Shown here in pieces: positions 10,982 to 20,061 of a DNA stretch of 64,000 bases. The position numbers were made by a program, and so were the translations under genes. How positions within the stretch are numbered: position 1 is the first letter of the stretch; the number at the start of each line of letters is the position of its first letter. Origin of the DNA: Salinimicrobium nanhaiense. GTDB taxonomy: Bacteria > Bacteroidota > Bacteroidia > Flavobacteriales > Flavobacteriaceae. The stretch covers positions 62,001 to 126,000 of the forward strand of contig JAAVJQ010000004.1 of NCBI GenBank assembly GCA_012038135.1, written 5' to 3'. The notes under the pieces are model-generated. The model did not search any database. It saw only the letters and a list, made by a program, of their open reading frames with translations, and was not told the origin of the DNA.

Positions 10982-11953
10982 TTATTTTGCAGCAACCTCT
11001 TCATTACTTTCAACAGCTGCAAGATATCTTTCGGCATCAAGAGCCGCCATACACCCTGTTCCGGCAGCAGTAACTGCCTGCCTGTATTCCTTATCCTGTA
11101 CATCGCCTGATGCAAATACTCCCGGATAATTTGTTTTTGTAGTCTTACCCTGAGTGATCAAATAGCCGGTGCTATCCATTTCAAGCTGACCCTTGAAAAT
11201 TTCAGTATTGGGTTTATGACCAATCGCGATAAAAAGTCCTGTGATTTCGATCTCTTCTTTTTCTCCGGTTTGATTGTTGAGCATTCTGAGTCCTTCAACA
11301 ACTTGATCTCCCAGAACTTCATCAACTTCGGTATTGAATCTAAGGTCAATATTCTTGGTGTTGAATACCCTGTGCTGCATAGCTTTAGATGCCTTTAATT
11401 CATCCTTTCTAACCAGCATAGTCACTTTATTACAAATATTTGCCAGATAGGTGGCTTCTTCGGCTGCGGTATCACCACCTCCAACGATGGCAACATCCTG
11501 GCCTTTGTAGAAAAATCCGTCACATACAGCACAAGCTGAAACTCCGCCGCCTCTCAATCTTTGTTCACTTGGAAGGCCCAAATATTTTGCGGTTGCTCCG
11601 GTAGAAATAATAACAGTTTCGGCCTCTATCCAGGTTGAATTATCAACACATACCTGGTGAATTCCTCCCATTTCATTACTAAACTTCACCTCGGTCACCA
11701 TACCTATTCTTACCTGGGTTCCAAACCTTTCGGCTTGCTTTTGAAGATCAATCATCATTGCAGGACCATCTACGCCCTCAGGATAACCCGGGAAATTATC
11801 AACTTCGGTAGTTGTGGTAAGTTGGCCACCCGGTTCCATTCCGGTATACATAACAGGATGAAGGTCTGCACGGGCAGCATATATGGCCGCTGTATAACCA
11901 GCCGGACCGGAGCCTATGATAAGACATTTAATTCTTTCTTTAGTTTCACTCAT
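10982..11953 (-). CDS. trxB: Thioredoxin-disulfide reductase
   Basis: The 323-residue flavoenzyme transfers electrons from NADPH to thioredoxin. It shows the FAD-binding GSGPAGYTAAIYAAR motif (about 14-28), the redox pair CAVC at residues 141 and 144, the NADPH-binding VGGGDTAAEEA motif (about 156-166) and the C-terminal FASGDVQDKEYRQAVTAAG FAD motif. Length and order are standard. It has its own -7 element and terminator and so is probably monocistronic. Confidence 0.97.
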   Translation of the reverse strand: MSETKERIKCLIIGSGPAGYTAAIYAARADLHPVMYTGMEPGGQLTTTTEVDNFPGYPEGVDGPAMMIDLQKQAERFGTQVRIGMVTEVKFSNEMGGIHQVCVDNSTWIEAETVIISTGATAKYLGLPSEQRLRGGGVSACAVCDGFFYKGQDVAIVGGGDTAAEEATYLANICNKVTMLVRKDELKASKAMQHRVFNTKNIDLRFNTEVDEVLGDQVVEGLRMLNNQTGEKEEIEITGLFIAIGHKPNTEIFKGQLEMDSTGYLITQGKTTKTNYPGVFASGDVQDKEYRQAVTAAGTGCMAALDAERYLAAVESNEEVAAK

Positions 11954-11974
11954 TACTGTAGATTTTTCTCAAAA

Positions 11975-11982
11975 CAAATGTA
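11975..11982 (-). promoter_or_regulatory. -7 element TACATTTG of the trxB promoter
   Basis: Read on the minus strand, TACATTTG matches TAnnTTTG and lies 21 bases before the trxB ATG. Confidence 0.6.
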
Positions 11983-12083
11983 CTAACTTTCATAAAAAAC
12001 TTTTAGGTTAAAACATACAGATTCGTTATTCAGGTATAAAGCTTCTGCATTTTATATGTATTTCTTAACTCCTGCTATTCCTT

Positions 12084-12091
12084 TACCTTTG
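12084..12091 (+). promoter_or_regulatory. -7 element TACCTTTG directly before the TRIC-type gene
   Basis: TACCTTTG matches TAnnTTTG and ends only 4 bases before the ATG at 12096. With a start site about 5-7 bases downstream the mRNA would be leaderless or nearly so. Confidence 0.6.
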
Positions 12092-12095
12092 TCGC

Positions 12096-12740
12096 ATGGT
12101 TGAACTTTCCTTTTTCAACATTCTGGATCTTTTGGGTACCAGTGCTTTTGCAATTTCGGGCGCTCTGGCGGCAATGAACCGGCGACTGGATCTTTTCGGT
12201 ATTTTCATCATTGCCTTTGTGACAGCAATTGGAGGCGGTACCATTAGAGATATTCTTATTGATAATACCCCGGTGACCTGGATGGAAAATACCATATACA
12301 TCTATTTAATTGGAGTTGTCACCATCATAACCATCATCTTTAGAACTCAGCTCGACCGACTAAAAAAGTCTCTTTTCCTCTTTGACTCCATTGGCCTTGG
12401 GATCTTTACTATTACCGGAGTGGAACTGGGGATACAAAATGACCTTAACCCGATCATTTGCATTACCCTTGGTGCAATGACCGGAACTTTTGGCGGAGTG
12501 ATCAGGGATATTCTATGTAATGAGATTCCCGTCATCTTTCGAAAAGAGATCTACGCTACAGCATCTATAATGGGAGGCCTGGCCTTTATCCTCCTTCATG
12601 AATTGAATTTAAACCAGGATTTGATCTATATAGTTACCTCGCTAACGGTGATCCTCATAAGGCTAATGGCAGTAAAATTCAAAATCTCCCTTCCCTCCTT
12701 TTATCTTTCAGAAGAGAAAAATCCTAAAAAAGATCTTTAA
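12096..12740 (+). CDS. Trimeric intracellular cation channel family protein (UPF0126/YadS-like)
   Basis: The 214-residue membrane protein has about seven hydrophobic helices and the internal duplication typical of prokaryotic TRIC channels: FAISGALAAMNRRLDLFGIFIIAFVTAIGGGTIRDIL in the first half and GALTGTFGGVIRDILCNEIP-like sequence (MTGTFGGVIRDILCNEIP) in the second. Each half carries the Gly-Gly-x-x-Arg-Asp motif. It is expected to form a trimeric K+-permeable channel in the inner membrane. The start is chosen because no other fits and a -7 element lies just upstream. Confidence 0.92.
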   Translation: MVELSFFNILDLLGTSAFAISGALAAMNRRLDLFGIFIIAFVTAIGGGTIRDILIDNTPVTWMENTIYIYLIGVVTIITIIFRTQLDRLKKSLFLFDSIGLGIFTITGVELGIQNDLNPIICITLGAMTGTFGGVIRDILCNEIPVIFRKEIYATASIMGGLAFILLHELNLNQDLIYIVTSLTVILIRLMAVKFKISLPSFYLSEEKNPKKDL

Positions 12741-12875
12741 GCTTTTACCTTAACAGGAAAAGATTTACAGAATCTTATAGATCAAACTGTAACGAATTAG
12801 TTTCCAGACAGTCTTTAATGTAAGAAGCCAAAATCCCCCGGTAAAATTGATTATTAACATTAAAGATTTTGTGTC

Positions 12876-13229
12876 ATGGGACGATTAAAAATTTTATTGG
12901 TAACGCTGATTTTTACTATTAGCACTGTTATTTTTGCCGAAAGATCAGCAAGAATATATGACCTGCAAGGCCTTTCTGCCGAGATAGAAATGTTACTTAG
13001 AGATGCTGATAAACCATTAATGGAAGGAAACAGCGTAACCATATTTTTCTCCATTTCTAAAGATAAAACCATTCAATACGTTACTGTAGCTGCACCAACC
13101 GGTGAAATGAGCCAACTGCTTCAGGAAAAGCTTTTCAATCATCAGCTCGACGGAAATAAATGGAGAGAAGGGATCATCTATGAACTTATTATTGAAGGCA
13201 GAACTTCTGTAGCCTGTTTTTCCAGATGA
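12876..13229 (+). CDS. Small exported protein of unknown function
   Basis: The 117-residue product has a signal peptide (residues 1-21, hydrophobic LLVTLIFTISTVIFA). The mature part is mixed alpha/beta with SVTIFFSISKDKTIQYV and HQLDGNKWREGIIYELIIEGR, which resembles the short TonB-C-like domains found in small Bacteroidetes proteins, but this is only an impression. Single gene, divergent in context from its neighbours. Confidence 0.7.
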   Translation: MGRLKILLVTLIFTISTVIFAERSARIYDLQGLSAEIEMLLRDADKPLMEGNSVTIFFSISKDKTIQYVTVAAPTGEMSQLLQEKLFNHQLDGNKWREGIIYELIIEGRTSVACFSR

Positions 13230-13335
13230 AAATTTCCGGGTCTTCTTTACAACTACCCATTTCTTCAAAAACTGTAATAACCCGTGCTATCATGCCCGGG
13301 TTTATTTACAAATTTATTGACGATTACCTGCTGCA

Positions 13336-14244
13336 TCAATGCTGAATTTCTTCTGAACTATTCTTTAGATTCTGTAAAACTTTTTCTGAAAGACGTTTCT
13401 GCGTTTCTGCTGCCCAGCCCGCACTTTTAGTGGCAGTGATCATTCCCGGTAATTCTTCTGTCCCTGCCGAAAGTTCTATCTTCCCATCCCCGTCAAAAAT
13501 GCCAAAATTCCCTCCTTTTTTCATCCAGTCTACAAACTCTGCTTCCTGAAACGGCAGCCCCAGGGAAGTGTTGATAAGAATCTTACCCGTACCAAAAATT
13601 TCGAATTCCCTGGCTCCTAATATCCTTGTGTTCTTTGGGAGATGAATGGAGATCACATCAACCGAACTGAGTAATTCTTCCAGCTCCAGAAATTTTACTC
13701 CCTTTTTCTCCCAGTCATTTTTCCTGCTTCGGCTAAAGTAATGGAGATCGGCTCCAAAAGGAAGAAGACATTGTGCCAGCAGTTGTCCGGTGGTTCCCAG
13801 GCCGATGATCCCTATTTTCTTATCGGTTAATTCTACCGGCATTTCCTTCCATTGGTAATTTCCAAGGCCGTGGAACAACCGTATCAGTTCTGAAATAATG
13901 AATTCCGCCACCCCGGGATCGCCGTAATCTTTTATTCCTTTTACCACAATTCCTCTGCTCCGGGCAAAGTCCACAGCAACGTTGGCTGATTCATCATCAT
14001 AAAGGCTACAGGCCATTCCAATATATTTGAGATTGGGGCATTGTGATAAAATATCCTCATCCAATTTTGTTCTCCAGGAAACAATTACTGCATCTGCATT
14101 TTTGATCCTTGCAATGATCTCCTTTCTGCTCCCGGGATAGTCTCCAAAAACTTCAATTTTCTCTTCACTATATTCCTGAAGCTCTTTCAGCGCCCAGGGT
14201 TCAAGTTTAGTATGATCCACACAAACGATCTTTTGGAATTTCAT
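13336..14244 (-). CDS. D-2-hydroxyacid dehydrogenase-fold protein lacking the usual catalytic residues
   Basis: The 302-residue product has the two-domain fold of D-2-hydroxyacid dehydrogenases with a clear NAD-binding GIIGLGTTGQ motif at about 145-154. The usual catalytic Arg of the N-(T/L)-S-R-G motif is Leu228 here (INTSLG), and the usual catalytic His of TPHIGG corresponds to Lys273 (TATKSAGW); the intervening catalytic Glu is also not recognisable (FDGDGK). NAD binding is thus likely, while normal 2-keto acid reduction is doubtful. It lies upstream of the carboxylase operon on the same strand but is separated by a 172-base repeat tract. Confidence 0.85.
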   Translation of the reverse strand: MKFQKIVCVDHTKLEPWALKELQEYSEEKIEVFGDYPGSRKEIIARIKNADAVIVSWRTKLDEDILSQCPNLKYIGMACSLYDDESANVAVDFARSRGIVVKGIKDYGDPGVAEFIISELIRLFHGLGNYQWKEMPVELTDKKIGIIGLGTTGQLLAQCLLPFGADLHYFSRSRKNDWEKKGVKFLELEELLSSVDVISIHLPKNTRILGAREFEIFGTGKILINTSLGLPFQEAEFVDWMKKGGNFGIFDGDGKIELSAGTEELPGMITATKSAGWAAETQKRLSEKVLQNLKNSSEEIQH

Positions 14245-14416
14245 GAGTAGATGTTAGATGTTAGATATGAGATGTGAGATGTGAGGCTTTAGATTTTTGT
14301 TGCAGGTTGCAGGTTCCACTTGCCGGTTGCGGGTTTCGGGTTACAAGTTGTGACCGAAGTTGTTGGTGGATTGAAAAACCTGGAACCTGAAACCTGGAAC
14401 CTGGAACTTTGACCCT
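14245..14416. repeat. Intergenic tract of mixed 7-nt periodic repeats
   Basis: Three different heptad tracts follow each other: TTAGATG/TGAGATG-type (about 14250-14286), GTTGCAG/GTTGCGG-type (about 14300-14350) and AACCTGG/AACCTGA-type (about 14376-14411). No gene is visible. Confidence 0.85.
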
Positions 14417-15958
14417 TTAGAGCGGAATATTTCCATGTTTCCTGTCTATCCTCAACACCTCCTTGTTCTCCAGCATACTGAAGGCCTTCAGCAGTTTTCT
14501 TCGGGTATCACGAGGGTTGATCACCTCATCAATGAATCCCCGTTCGGCGGCTTTGAAGGGATTGGCAAATTTTTCAGCGTATTCCTGCTCTTTTTCTGAA
14601 AGCTTCAGCTCTGGATTTTCAGCTTCTTTGATCTCCTTTCTAAAAATTATCTCACTGGCACCTTTTGCTCCCATCACTGCAATTTCGGCTGTTGGCCAGG
14701 CGAAGTTGAGGTCGGCGCCAATATGTTTGGAGTTCATTACATCATAGGCACCTCCATAGGCCTTTCGGGTGATTACAGTCACCCTGGGCACTGTTGCTTC
14801 GCTCAACGCATATAATAATTTTGCGCCATGCAGAATGATCCCGTTCCACTCCTGGTCTGTTCCCGGCAGAAAACCCGGAACATCAACCAGCACCAGTAGC
14901 GGAATATTAAAGCAGTCGCAAAAACGGGTAAATCTGGCGGCTTTTCGGGAGGAATCCACATCCAAAACTCCCGCCAGACTCATAGGCTGATTGGCTACTA
15001 TACCAATGCTCCTGCCTCCAAGCCTTGCGAAGCCTACGATGATGTTATCGGCGTAATTTTTATGTATCTCAAAAAAGCTATTTTCGTCGATGATCCCTTT
15101 GATCACCTCGTGCATATCATAAGGTTTACTGGAGCTGTCTGGCACAATATTCTCCAGCTCTTCGCAAAGCTCATCTCCCAGTTGAAAATTGAATTTTTCG
15201 GGTGTATTTTTATTGTTCTGTGGCAGGTAGCTCAACAACTTCTTAATATCTTCAAGACAGCTGATATCGTTCGCAGATGTGATGTGAGTGACCCCGCTTT
15301 TTGTAGAATGTGTACTTGCACCTCCAAGTTCTTCGGAAGTTACTTCTTCATTCGTAACAGTCTTCACCACGTTTGGCCCGGTAACGAACATGTAGCTGGT
15401 ATCCTGCACCATGAGTGTAAAATCTGTCATGGCGGGAGAATAAACGGCTCCCCCTGCACAGGGGCCCATGATCGCAGAGATCTGCGGAATCACTCCCGAT
15501 GCCTGCACATTTCGGTAAAAAATATCGGCATAGCCACCCAGGGATCTCACCCCTTCCTGTATTCTGGCTCCGCCTGAATCATTTAAACCAATAATTGGCG
15601 CTCCAACTTTCATGGCATGATCCATAACTTTGCAGATCTTTTCGGCATGGGTTTCAGAAAGAGAACCCCCAAAAACAGTAAAGTCCTGGGCAAATACATA
15701 GACCAGTCGGCCGTTGATGGTCCCGTATCCGGTTACCACCCCGTCGCCGTAATACTGCTGCTTTTCCATACCAAAATCGGTGGTGCGATGGGTCACAAGG
15801 ATGCCGATCTCTTCAAAAGAACCTTCATCAAGCAGGTATTCCACCCGCTCCCTGGCAGTAAGTTTTCTCTGTTCGTGCTGCTTTGCAATTCTTTTCTCAC
15901 CTCCACCTTTTAAGGCTTCAGCGATTTTTTTATTCAACTTTTCGGTATTCTCACTCAT
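14417..15958 (-). CDS. Acyl-CoA (propionyl-CoA type) carboxylase, carboxyltransferase beta subunit
   Basis: The 513-residue product is a crotonase-fold carboxyltransferase that moves CO2 from carboxybiotin to acyl-CoA. Family marks are [19 protein letters not shown] near the N-terminus, [46 protein letters not shown], and in the C-terminal half [15 protein letters not shown] and [16 protein letters not shown]. Its start lies 19 bases after the biotin carboxylase stop, forming an operon with the carrier protein and the carboxylase. Propionyl-CoA is the most likely substrate, acting in propionate or odd-chain and branched-chain degradation. Confidence 0.93.
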   Translation of the reverse strand: MSENTEKLNKKIAEALKGGGEKRIAKQHEQRKLTARERVEYLLDEGSFEEIGILVTHRTTDFGMEKQQYYGDGVVTGYGTINGRLVYVFAQDFTVFGGSLSETHAEKICKVMDHAMKVGAPIIGLNDSGGARIQEGVRSLGGYADIFYRNVQASGVIPQISAIMGPCAGGAVYSPAMTDFTLMVQDTSYMFVTGPNVVKTVTNEEVTSEELGGASTHSTKSGVTHITSANDISCLEDIKKLLSYLPQNNKNTPEKFNFQLGDELCEELENIVPDSSSKPYDMHEVIKGIIDENSFFEIHKNYADNIIVGFARLGGRSIGIVANQPMSLAGVLDVDSSRKAARFTRFCDCFNIPLLVLVDVPGFLPGTDQEWNGIILHGAKLLYALSEATVPRVTVITRKAYGGAYDVMNSKHIGADLNFAWPTAEIAVMGAKGASEIIFRKEIKEAENPELKLSEKEQEYAEKFANPFKAAERGFIDEVINPRDTRRKLLKAFSMLENKEVLRIDRKHGNIPL

Positions 15959-15977
15959 AGCTTTTCTGCTTCCGAAG

Positions 15978-17420
15978 TTATTTGTTGGGTAATTTTAGTT
16001 GTTGCCGGTCTTTTAGATATTCCCGAAGGGCAATAATTGAGGCGAGCTCTGCCTCTTCTTCAAACTGATTACGCAGCTTATCTGCCGAATAATATTTTTT
16101 AACGAAATGAGTATCGAAATTTCCGCTTCTGAAGGCTTCATGTTCAAAAACAAATTTTCCGAAGGGAAGCGTCGTACTCACCCCTTCCACTTCATAATTA
16201 TTTATGGCCTTCAGCATACGCTGTATCGCCTCTTCCCTGGTCTTTCCGTAGGTAATAAGCTTAGCCAGCATAGGATCATAATAGATCGGAACTTCCATCC
16301 CTTCCTCAAAACCATCATCAAGGCGAACTCCTTCCCCAGAAGGTCCCCGATACTTTTCCAGCAGCCCAACACTTGGCATAAAATCTTCAAGAGGATCTTC
16401 GGCATAGACTCTGAGCTCCACTGCATGACCACTGATCTTTAGGTCTGCCTGAGAAAACTCAAGAGCTTCTCCCCTGGCAACCTTTATCTGTTGTTCTACG
16501 AGATCAATTCCGGTAATGAGCTCAGTCACGGGATGCTCCACCTGCAAACGGGTATTCATCTCCAAAAAGTAGAAATTTCGCTCTTCATCCAGGAGGAATT
16601 CCACAGTCCCTGCGCCTACGTAATCACAGGCCTTAGCTACTTTTACCGCGGCCTCACCCATTTTTTGTCTCAGCTCCTCATCAAGAATTACCGAAGGAGC
16701 TTCCTCCACCACTTTTTGATGACGTCGCTGTACACTGCATTCGCGCTCGAACAGGTGAAGGTAATTGCCATGCGTATCGGCTAAAACCTGTATCTCGATG
16801 TGCCGCGGGCTTCCAATGTATTTTTCAATAAAAACCGAACCATCTCCAAAAGCAGATTCTGCTTCACTTATGGCGCGTTTCATTTGATCTTCCAGCTCTT
16901 TTTCCTGCTCCACGATTCGCATTCCTTTTCCGCCTCCCCCTGCCGAAGCTTTTATAAGAATGGGAAATCCTATTTCGGCTGCAATTTTTTTGGCTTTTTC
17001 GGGATCTGTAATGGCTTCATCAATTCCGGGAACCATGGGAATGTCATATTCCTTTACCGCATCCTTGGCGGCAAGTTTGCTCCCCATTATCCTAATAGCT
17101 TTTGACCCGGGACCTATCCATGTGATGTTATTCTGTTCCACTTTTTCGGCGAAGTCGGCATTTTCACTTAAAAAGCCGTAGCCGGGGTGAATCCCATCGA
17201 CCTCAAGATCCTTTGCCACCTCGATGATCTTGTCTCCCAATAGATAAGATTGATTTGAAGGTGCTTCTCCAATGCAAACAGCTTCATCTGCAAATTTTAC
17301 ATGCGGCGCGTTACGATCTACCGTGGAGTATACGGCAACTGTTCTTATTCCCATTTTTTGGGCAGTTTTCATTACCCGTAACGCGATCTCTCCCCGGTTT
17401 GCAACTAATATCTTTTTCAT
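15978..17420 (-). CDS. Biotin carboxylase subunit of acyl-CoA carboxylase
   Basis: The 480-residue product carboxylates biotin with ATP and bicarbonate. It begins [20 protein letters not shown], the usual biotin carboxylase start, and contains the ATP-grasp Gly-rich loop [12 protein letters not shown], the [19 protein letters not shown] segment and [19 protein letters not shown] with the metal-binding Glu and Arg. It is the middle gene of the carrier-carboxylase-transferase operon. Its length is slightly greater than AccC (about 450) because of a C-terminal extension rich in Glu. Confidence 0.95.
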   Translation of the reverse strand: MKKILVANRGEIALRVMKTAQKMGIRTVAVYSTVDRNAPHVKFADEAVCIGEAPSNQSYLLGDKIIEVAKDLEVDGIHPGYGFLSENADFAEKVEQNNITWIGPGSKAIRIMGSKLAAKDAVKEYDIPMVPGIDEAITDPEKAKKIAAEIGFPILIKASAGGGGKGMRIVEQEKELEDQMKRAISEAESAFGDGSVFIEKYIGSPRHIEIQVLADTHGNYLHLFERECSVQRRHQKVVEEAPSVILDEELRQKMGEAAVKVAKACDYVGAGTVEFLLDEERNFYFLEMNTRLQVEHPVTELITGIDLVEQQIKVARGEALEFSQADLKISGHAVELRVYAEDPLEDFMPSVGLLEKYRGPSGEGVRLDDGFEEGMEVPIYYDPMLAKLITYGKTREEAIQRMLKAINNYEVEGVSTTLPFGKFVFEHEAFRSGNFDTHFVKKYYSADKLRNQFEEEAELASIIALREYLKDRQQLKLPNK

Positions 17421-17469
17421 TCTAAATTTTTAAAACTGGAATTGCTTATTATGGATCTAATTTTCAGAT

Positions 17470-17955
17470 TTAGTCCATCTCAATCAGCAACTGACTCTTA
17501 TCTACTGTTTCCCCTTTTTTGACGCTAACAGATTTTACTACCCCGTCCCTCGGCGCGGTAAGTGTATTTTCCATCTTCATGGCTTCCAGCACCAGCAAAT
17601 AATCTCCTTCTTTGACTTTCTGCCCTTCTTCAACCAGGACATCAAGTATAAGTCCGGGCATAGGCGCTTTGATGTCGTTCACTACCTGGGCGGCAGCAAG
17701 GCTAAGTCCCATTTCGTCTATCAATAAATCAAGTTCATTCGAGATCTTTACCCGGTAAGACTTTGAATTGATCTTTACGGTATAGGTTTTTGAAAGAAAA
17801 TCAGATTCCTGAAGTTCTGCTTTAAAGGAGCGGCTATCATGTAAAATATGGAATGCCGAAGAAGAACTTTTAGAAACATCGGGCGCCGAAATTTGATCTT
17901 TTGTAAATTCAAACTCCAGTTCTCCATTCACCTTTACTTTATATTTCTCTTCCAT
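17470..17955 (-). CDS. Biotin carboxyl carrier protein
   Basis: The 161-residue product has a C-terminal biotinyl domain with the motif LEAMKMEN, biotin being attached to Lys127. The preceding KAPMPGLILDVLVEEGQKVKEGD forms the first half of the barrel. The N-terminal half (1-90) is not like AccB of fatty acid synthesis and is typical for stand-alone carriers of propionyl/methylcrotonyl-type carboxylases. First gene of the operon, 49 bases before the carboxylase; a TATATTTA sequence on the minus strand at about 17985 may be its -7 element. Confidence 0.92.
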   Translation of the reverse strand: MEEKYKVKVNGELEFEFTKDQISAPDVSKSSSSAFHILHDSRSFKAELQESDFLSKTYTVKINSKSYRVKISNELDLLIDEMGLSLAAAQVVNDIKAPMPGLILDVLVEEGQKVKEGDYLLVLEAMKMENTLTAPRDGVVKSVSVKKGETVDKSQLLIEMD

Positions 17956-18079
17956 AAATGCGATTTTTCTGCGCTTTTGGTAAATATAAAAAAATATTTT
18001 CCTTAGAAATTGTCAATTTTTTAATACCCAAAGCATTTTTGTGGCTTCAGGTAAAAAGATCTCATAAAAGATAAGTAGC

Positions 18080-18469
18080 CTAAAATGCAATTTTTGAAAG
18101 TGGGCTTTCCGCAGAAAATAATTTCTCAATATCCTTTAGAAGAGGCATGGACCGCAAGGGAGGCTCATTAGCTCCCCCGGTATTGCCCAAAGGAATTTCC
18201 CCTACAAATGATTTTACCCCGCCCTCCAACAGTCGGGGCAGTCGACCCAGGAGCTCCTTAGTATTTTTTATGGTAAAACTAAACTTCAGCATTAACCAAT
18301 GCGCAAAGGAATGCTCAAAAGGATATGACTGGTCAATAGTATGAGCACGTTCTAAATGATGAAATGTCTGTTGCAGATCACCGGGTTTTAAAAAATTTAC
18401 GATAAAGCACCAGCTCCCTCAAAAAAAGTATTTGAAATTTTGGAATTCTTGTATTAATTCTCCTAGCAT
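18080..18469 (-). pseudogene. DUF3703 family gene disrupted by two frameshifts
   Basis: The C-terminal part is intact and typical of DUF3703: HHLERAHTIDQSYPFEHSF, then HWLMLKFSFTIKNTKELLG and VKSFVGEIPLGNTGGANEPP. Upstream, the ATG at 18469 opens the same frame but meets TGA after 16 codons. The missing family segment (LRELVLYRKFF) is found in another frame between two homopolymer runs: T7 (read on the minus strand, about 18421-18427) and T6A4 (about 18387-18396). One change in each run would restore a full protein of about 120 residues. Either the gene is decaying, or the runs reflect sequencing error; only a downstream start at 18292 gives an uninterrupted 70-residue frame. Confidence 0.7.
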
Positions 18470-18554
18470 CCCGCTAAAAATAACAGCACAATTTAGAAAA
18501 GAAATACTTCAGAATTCAAATGGAGAAAATTTAAAAAATGGCAAAGATTCATAT

Positions 18555-19043
18555 TCACTCAAACTCTGCGCAGTTTCCCGAAGGAGTATAAACACCGGCG
18601 GCCTGTTGATACACCAGGGTAGCTCCAAGATGCCCCGTATAAGAAAGGGTCCCGGTTCCTATTGCGAGCAGCAGGATCATGAGCAACCTGAAAAGCAGGT
18701 TTCTAAAAATCGGATATTTGAGCTGCCTTAAGAGATCCACTCCCAATGCTGCAGAAAACAACCAGGCAGTGGTCCAGGCAAGATTCTCATGCTCTTTTAA
18801 AACAGTAGGATCACATATCTTTCTTGAAACTATACCATCGGCAAGATCCCCGGTGAATATGGAGATCCAAATTGTAACGACTCCGGCGATAAGCAATACC
18901 GAGCCTCCACGCTCCCAAACTTCCCGGGAATATTTAAGAGCGACTATTTTAAACAGAAAAGCCACCACCAGCAGGGCGATGGGAAAATGAACAGACAGAG
19001 GATGAAAAACCTCTGTCCGCCAAAAATCCGGTATTTCTTCCAT
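18555..19043 (-). CDS. DUF2231 family membrane protein
   Basis: The 162-residue product has four hydrophobic helices and the DUF2231 signature HPLSVHFPIAL near the N-terminus, with a second His-containing motif YTGHLGATLVYQ near the C-terminus. The conserved histidines suggest heme or metal binding, which is not established for this family. The neighbouring lipoprotein stop lies two bases before its start, so they are co-transcribed. Confidence 0.9.
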   Translation of the reverse strand: MEEIPDFWRTEVFHPLSVHFPIALLVVAFLFKIVALKYSREVWERGGSVLLIAGVVTIWISIFTGDLADGIVSRKICDPTVLKEHENLAWTTAWLFSAALGVDLLRQLKYPIFRNLLFRLLMILLLAIGTGTLSYTGHLGATLVYQQAAGVYTPSGNCAEFE

Positions 19044-19045
19044 AA

Positions 19046-19360
19046 TTATTCAAGAACCCGCACGGCAAGTGGGTTTAGTCTTTTTCCTTCTTTCTCAACA
19101 TCTACTTCAACTTTCATCCCCTCTTTTAAAGTGGAGAAATCTACCGTACTTCCATCCCTGGTAAGCTCGGTATTGTCAGAAAAATAGAGTTCCAAAGTTT
19201 GATTGTCGTCTGTTTCAACATAGATCTCAGTTTTGGATGGCTCCACTTCCTTAATTGTGCCCTGATAAGTGCCCGACTCAACTACATCGGTTCCTTCTCC
19301 GCAGGAGATGAACATTAGTAAAAGGGCAGAAAAAACAGTTGTGAAAATTTTGGTTTTCAT
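19046..19360 (-). CDS. Lipoprotein with small beta-barrel (OB-like) domain
   Basis: The 104-residue product has a lipoprotein signal peptide with lipobox LMFISC (Cys at about 20). The mature domain has alternating strands (GTYQGTIKEVEPSKTEIYV, LELYFSDNTELTRDG, GMKVEVDVEKEGKRLNPLAVRVLE) reminiscent of DUF5666-type or copper-chaperone OB folds. No clear metal ligands are seen. It is the first gene of a unit with DUF2231 and probably the broken DUF3703. Confidence 0.8.
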   Translation of the reverse strand: MKTKIFTTVFSALLLMFISCGEGTDVVESGTYQGTIKEVEPSKTEIYVETDDNQTLELYFSDNTELTRDGSTVDFSTLKEGMKVEVDVEKEGKRLNPLAVRVLE

Positions 19361-19440
19361 AATTATTTGGTTTGAATTTATTGGTACCTCTAATTTAAGG
19401 AACTTATTTTATCTCCGCTTGCTCGTTCTCCTTTATTTTT

Positions 19441-20061
19441 CTAATCCTGTTTCTTCTGAAAGCTGCAAAAGGTAAAATTCTGGGTAGCTCCGGAAGGGGT
19501 GTTATGGTCCACATTTGTTCCGCTAAGCACATTAAAATCCTCTATAAAAAGCTGTTGCATGTCGCCTATTGAATATTGGGTGATGTCGAGACCACTGCAC
19601 TTTGTTGGTCCTTTTTCTGAAAAGGTTGCAAGGATCACATAACCTCCCGGTTTCACAGCTTTTTTAAGGGTTTTCAGGTAATTTTCCTTTTCCCCGGCAT
19701 CGGTAAAAAAATGAAATGTGGCGCGATCGTGCCAAAGGTCGTACTGTTTTTGGGGCTTGAATTCTGAAGCATCGGCAACGATCCAGTTAATACTGTCTGC
19801 CTTTTCACACATTCTTTCCTTTGCACGTTCAATTGCCTTTGAAGAAATGTCGACCACCGTAATATCTGTATAGCCTTCTGAGACAAGAAATTCTGCTAAA
19901 AAACTGTCTCCCCCGCCAATATCGATGATCGCTGCACCCTTGTCCAGCTGAAATCCTTTAATGAGGCTAAGAGAAACTTCGGGCATTGGTTCGTACCAGC
20001 TCACATCTATGGGTTGTTTTTCAGTATATACTTTTTCCCAGTGTTGCTTATTAGTAATCAT
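19441..20061 (-). CDS. Class I SAM-dependent methyltransferase
   Basis: From ATG 20061 the product has 206 residues and begins MITNKQHWEKVYTEK; a longer in-frame start at 20136 lies inside the preceding gene. Motif I is IIDIGGGDSFLAEFL, motif II ends in VVDIS, and ADASEF follows. The WHDRATFHFF segment resembles TehB/thiopurine-type methyltransferases. The start codon overlaps the end of the MBL gene by 11 bases, so the two are translationally coupled. The substrate is unknown. Confidence 0.88.
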   Translation of the reverse strand: MITNKQHWEKVYTEKQPIDVSWYEPMPEVSLSLIKGFQLDKGAAIIDIGGGDSFLAEFLVSEGYTDITVVDISSKAIERAKERMCEKADSINWIVADASEFKPQKQYDLWHDRATFHFFTDAGEKENYLKTLKKAVKPGGYVILATFSEKGPTKCSGLDITQYSIGDMQQLFIEDFNVLSGTNVDHNTPSGATQNFTFCSFQKKQD

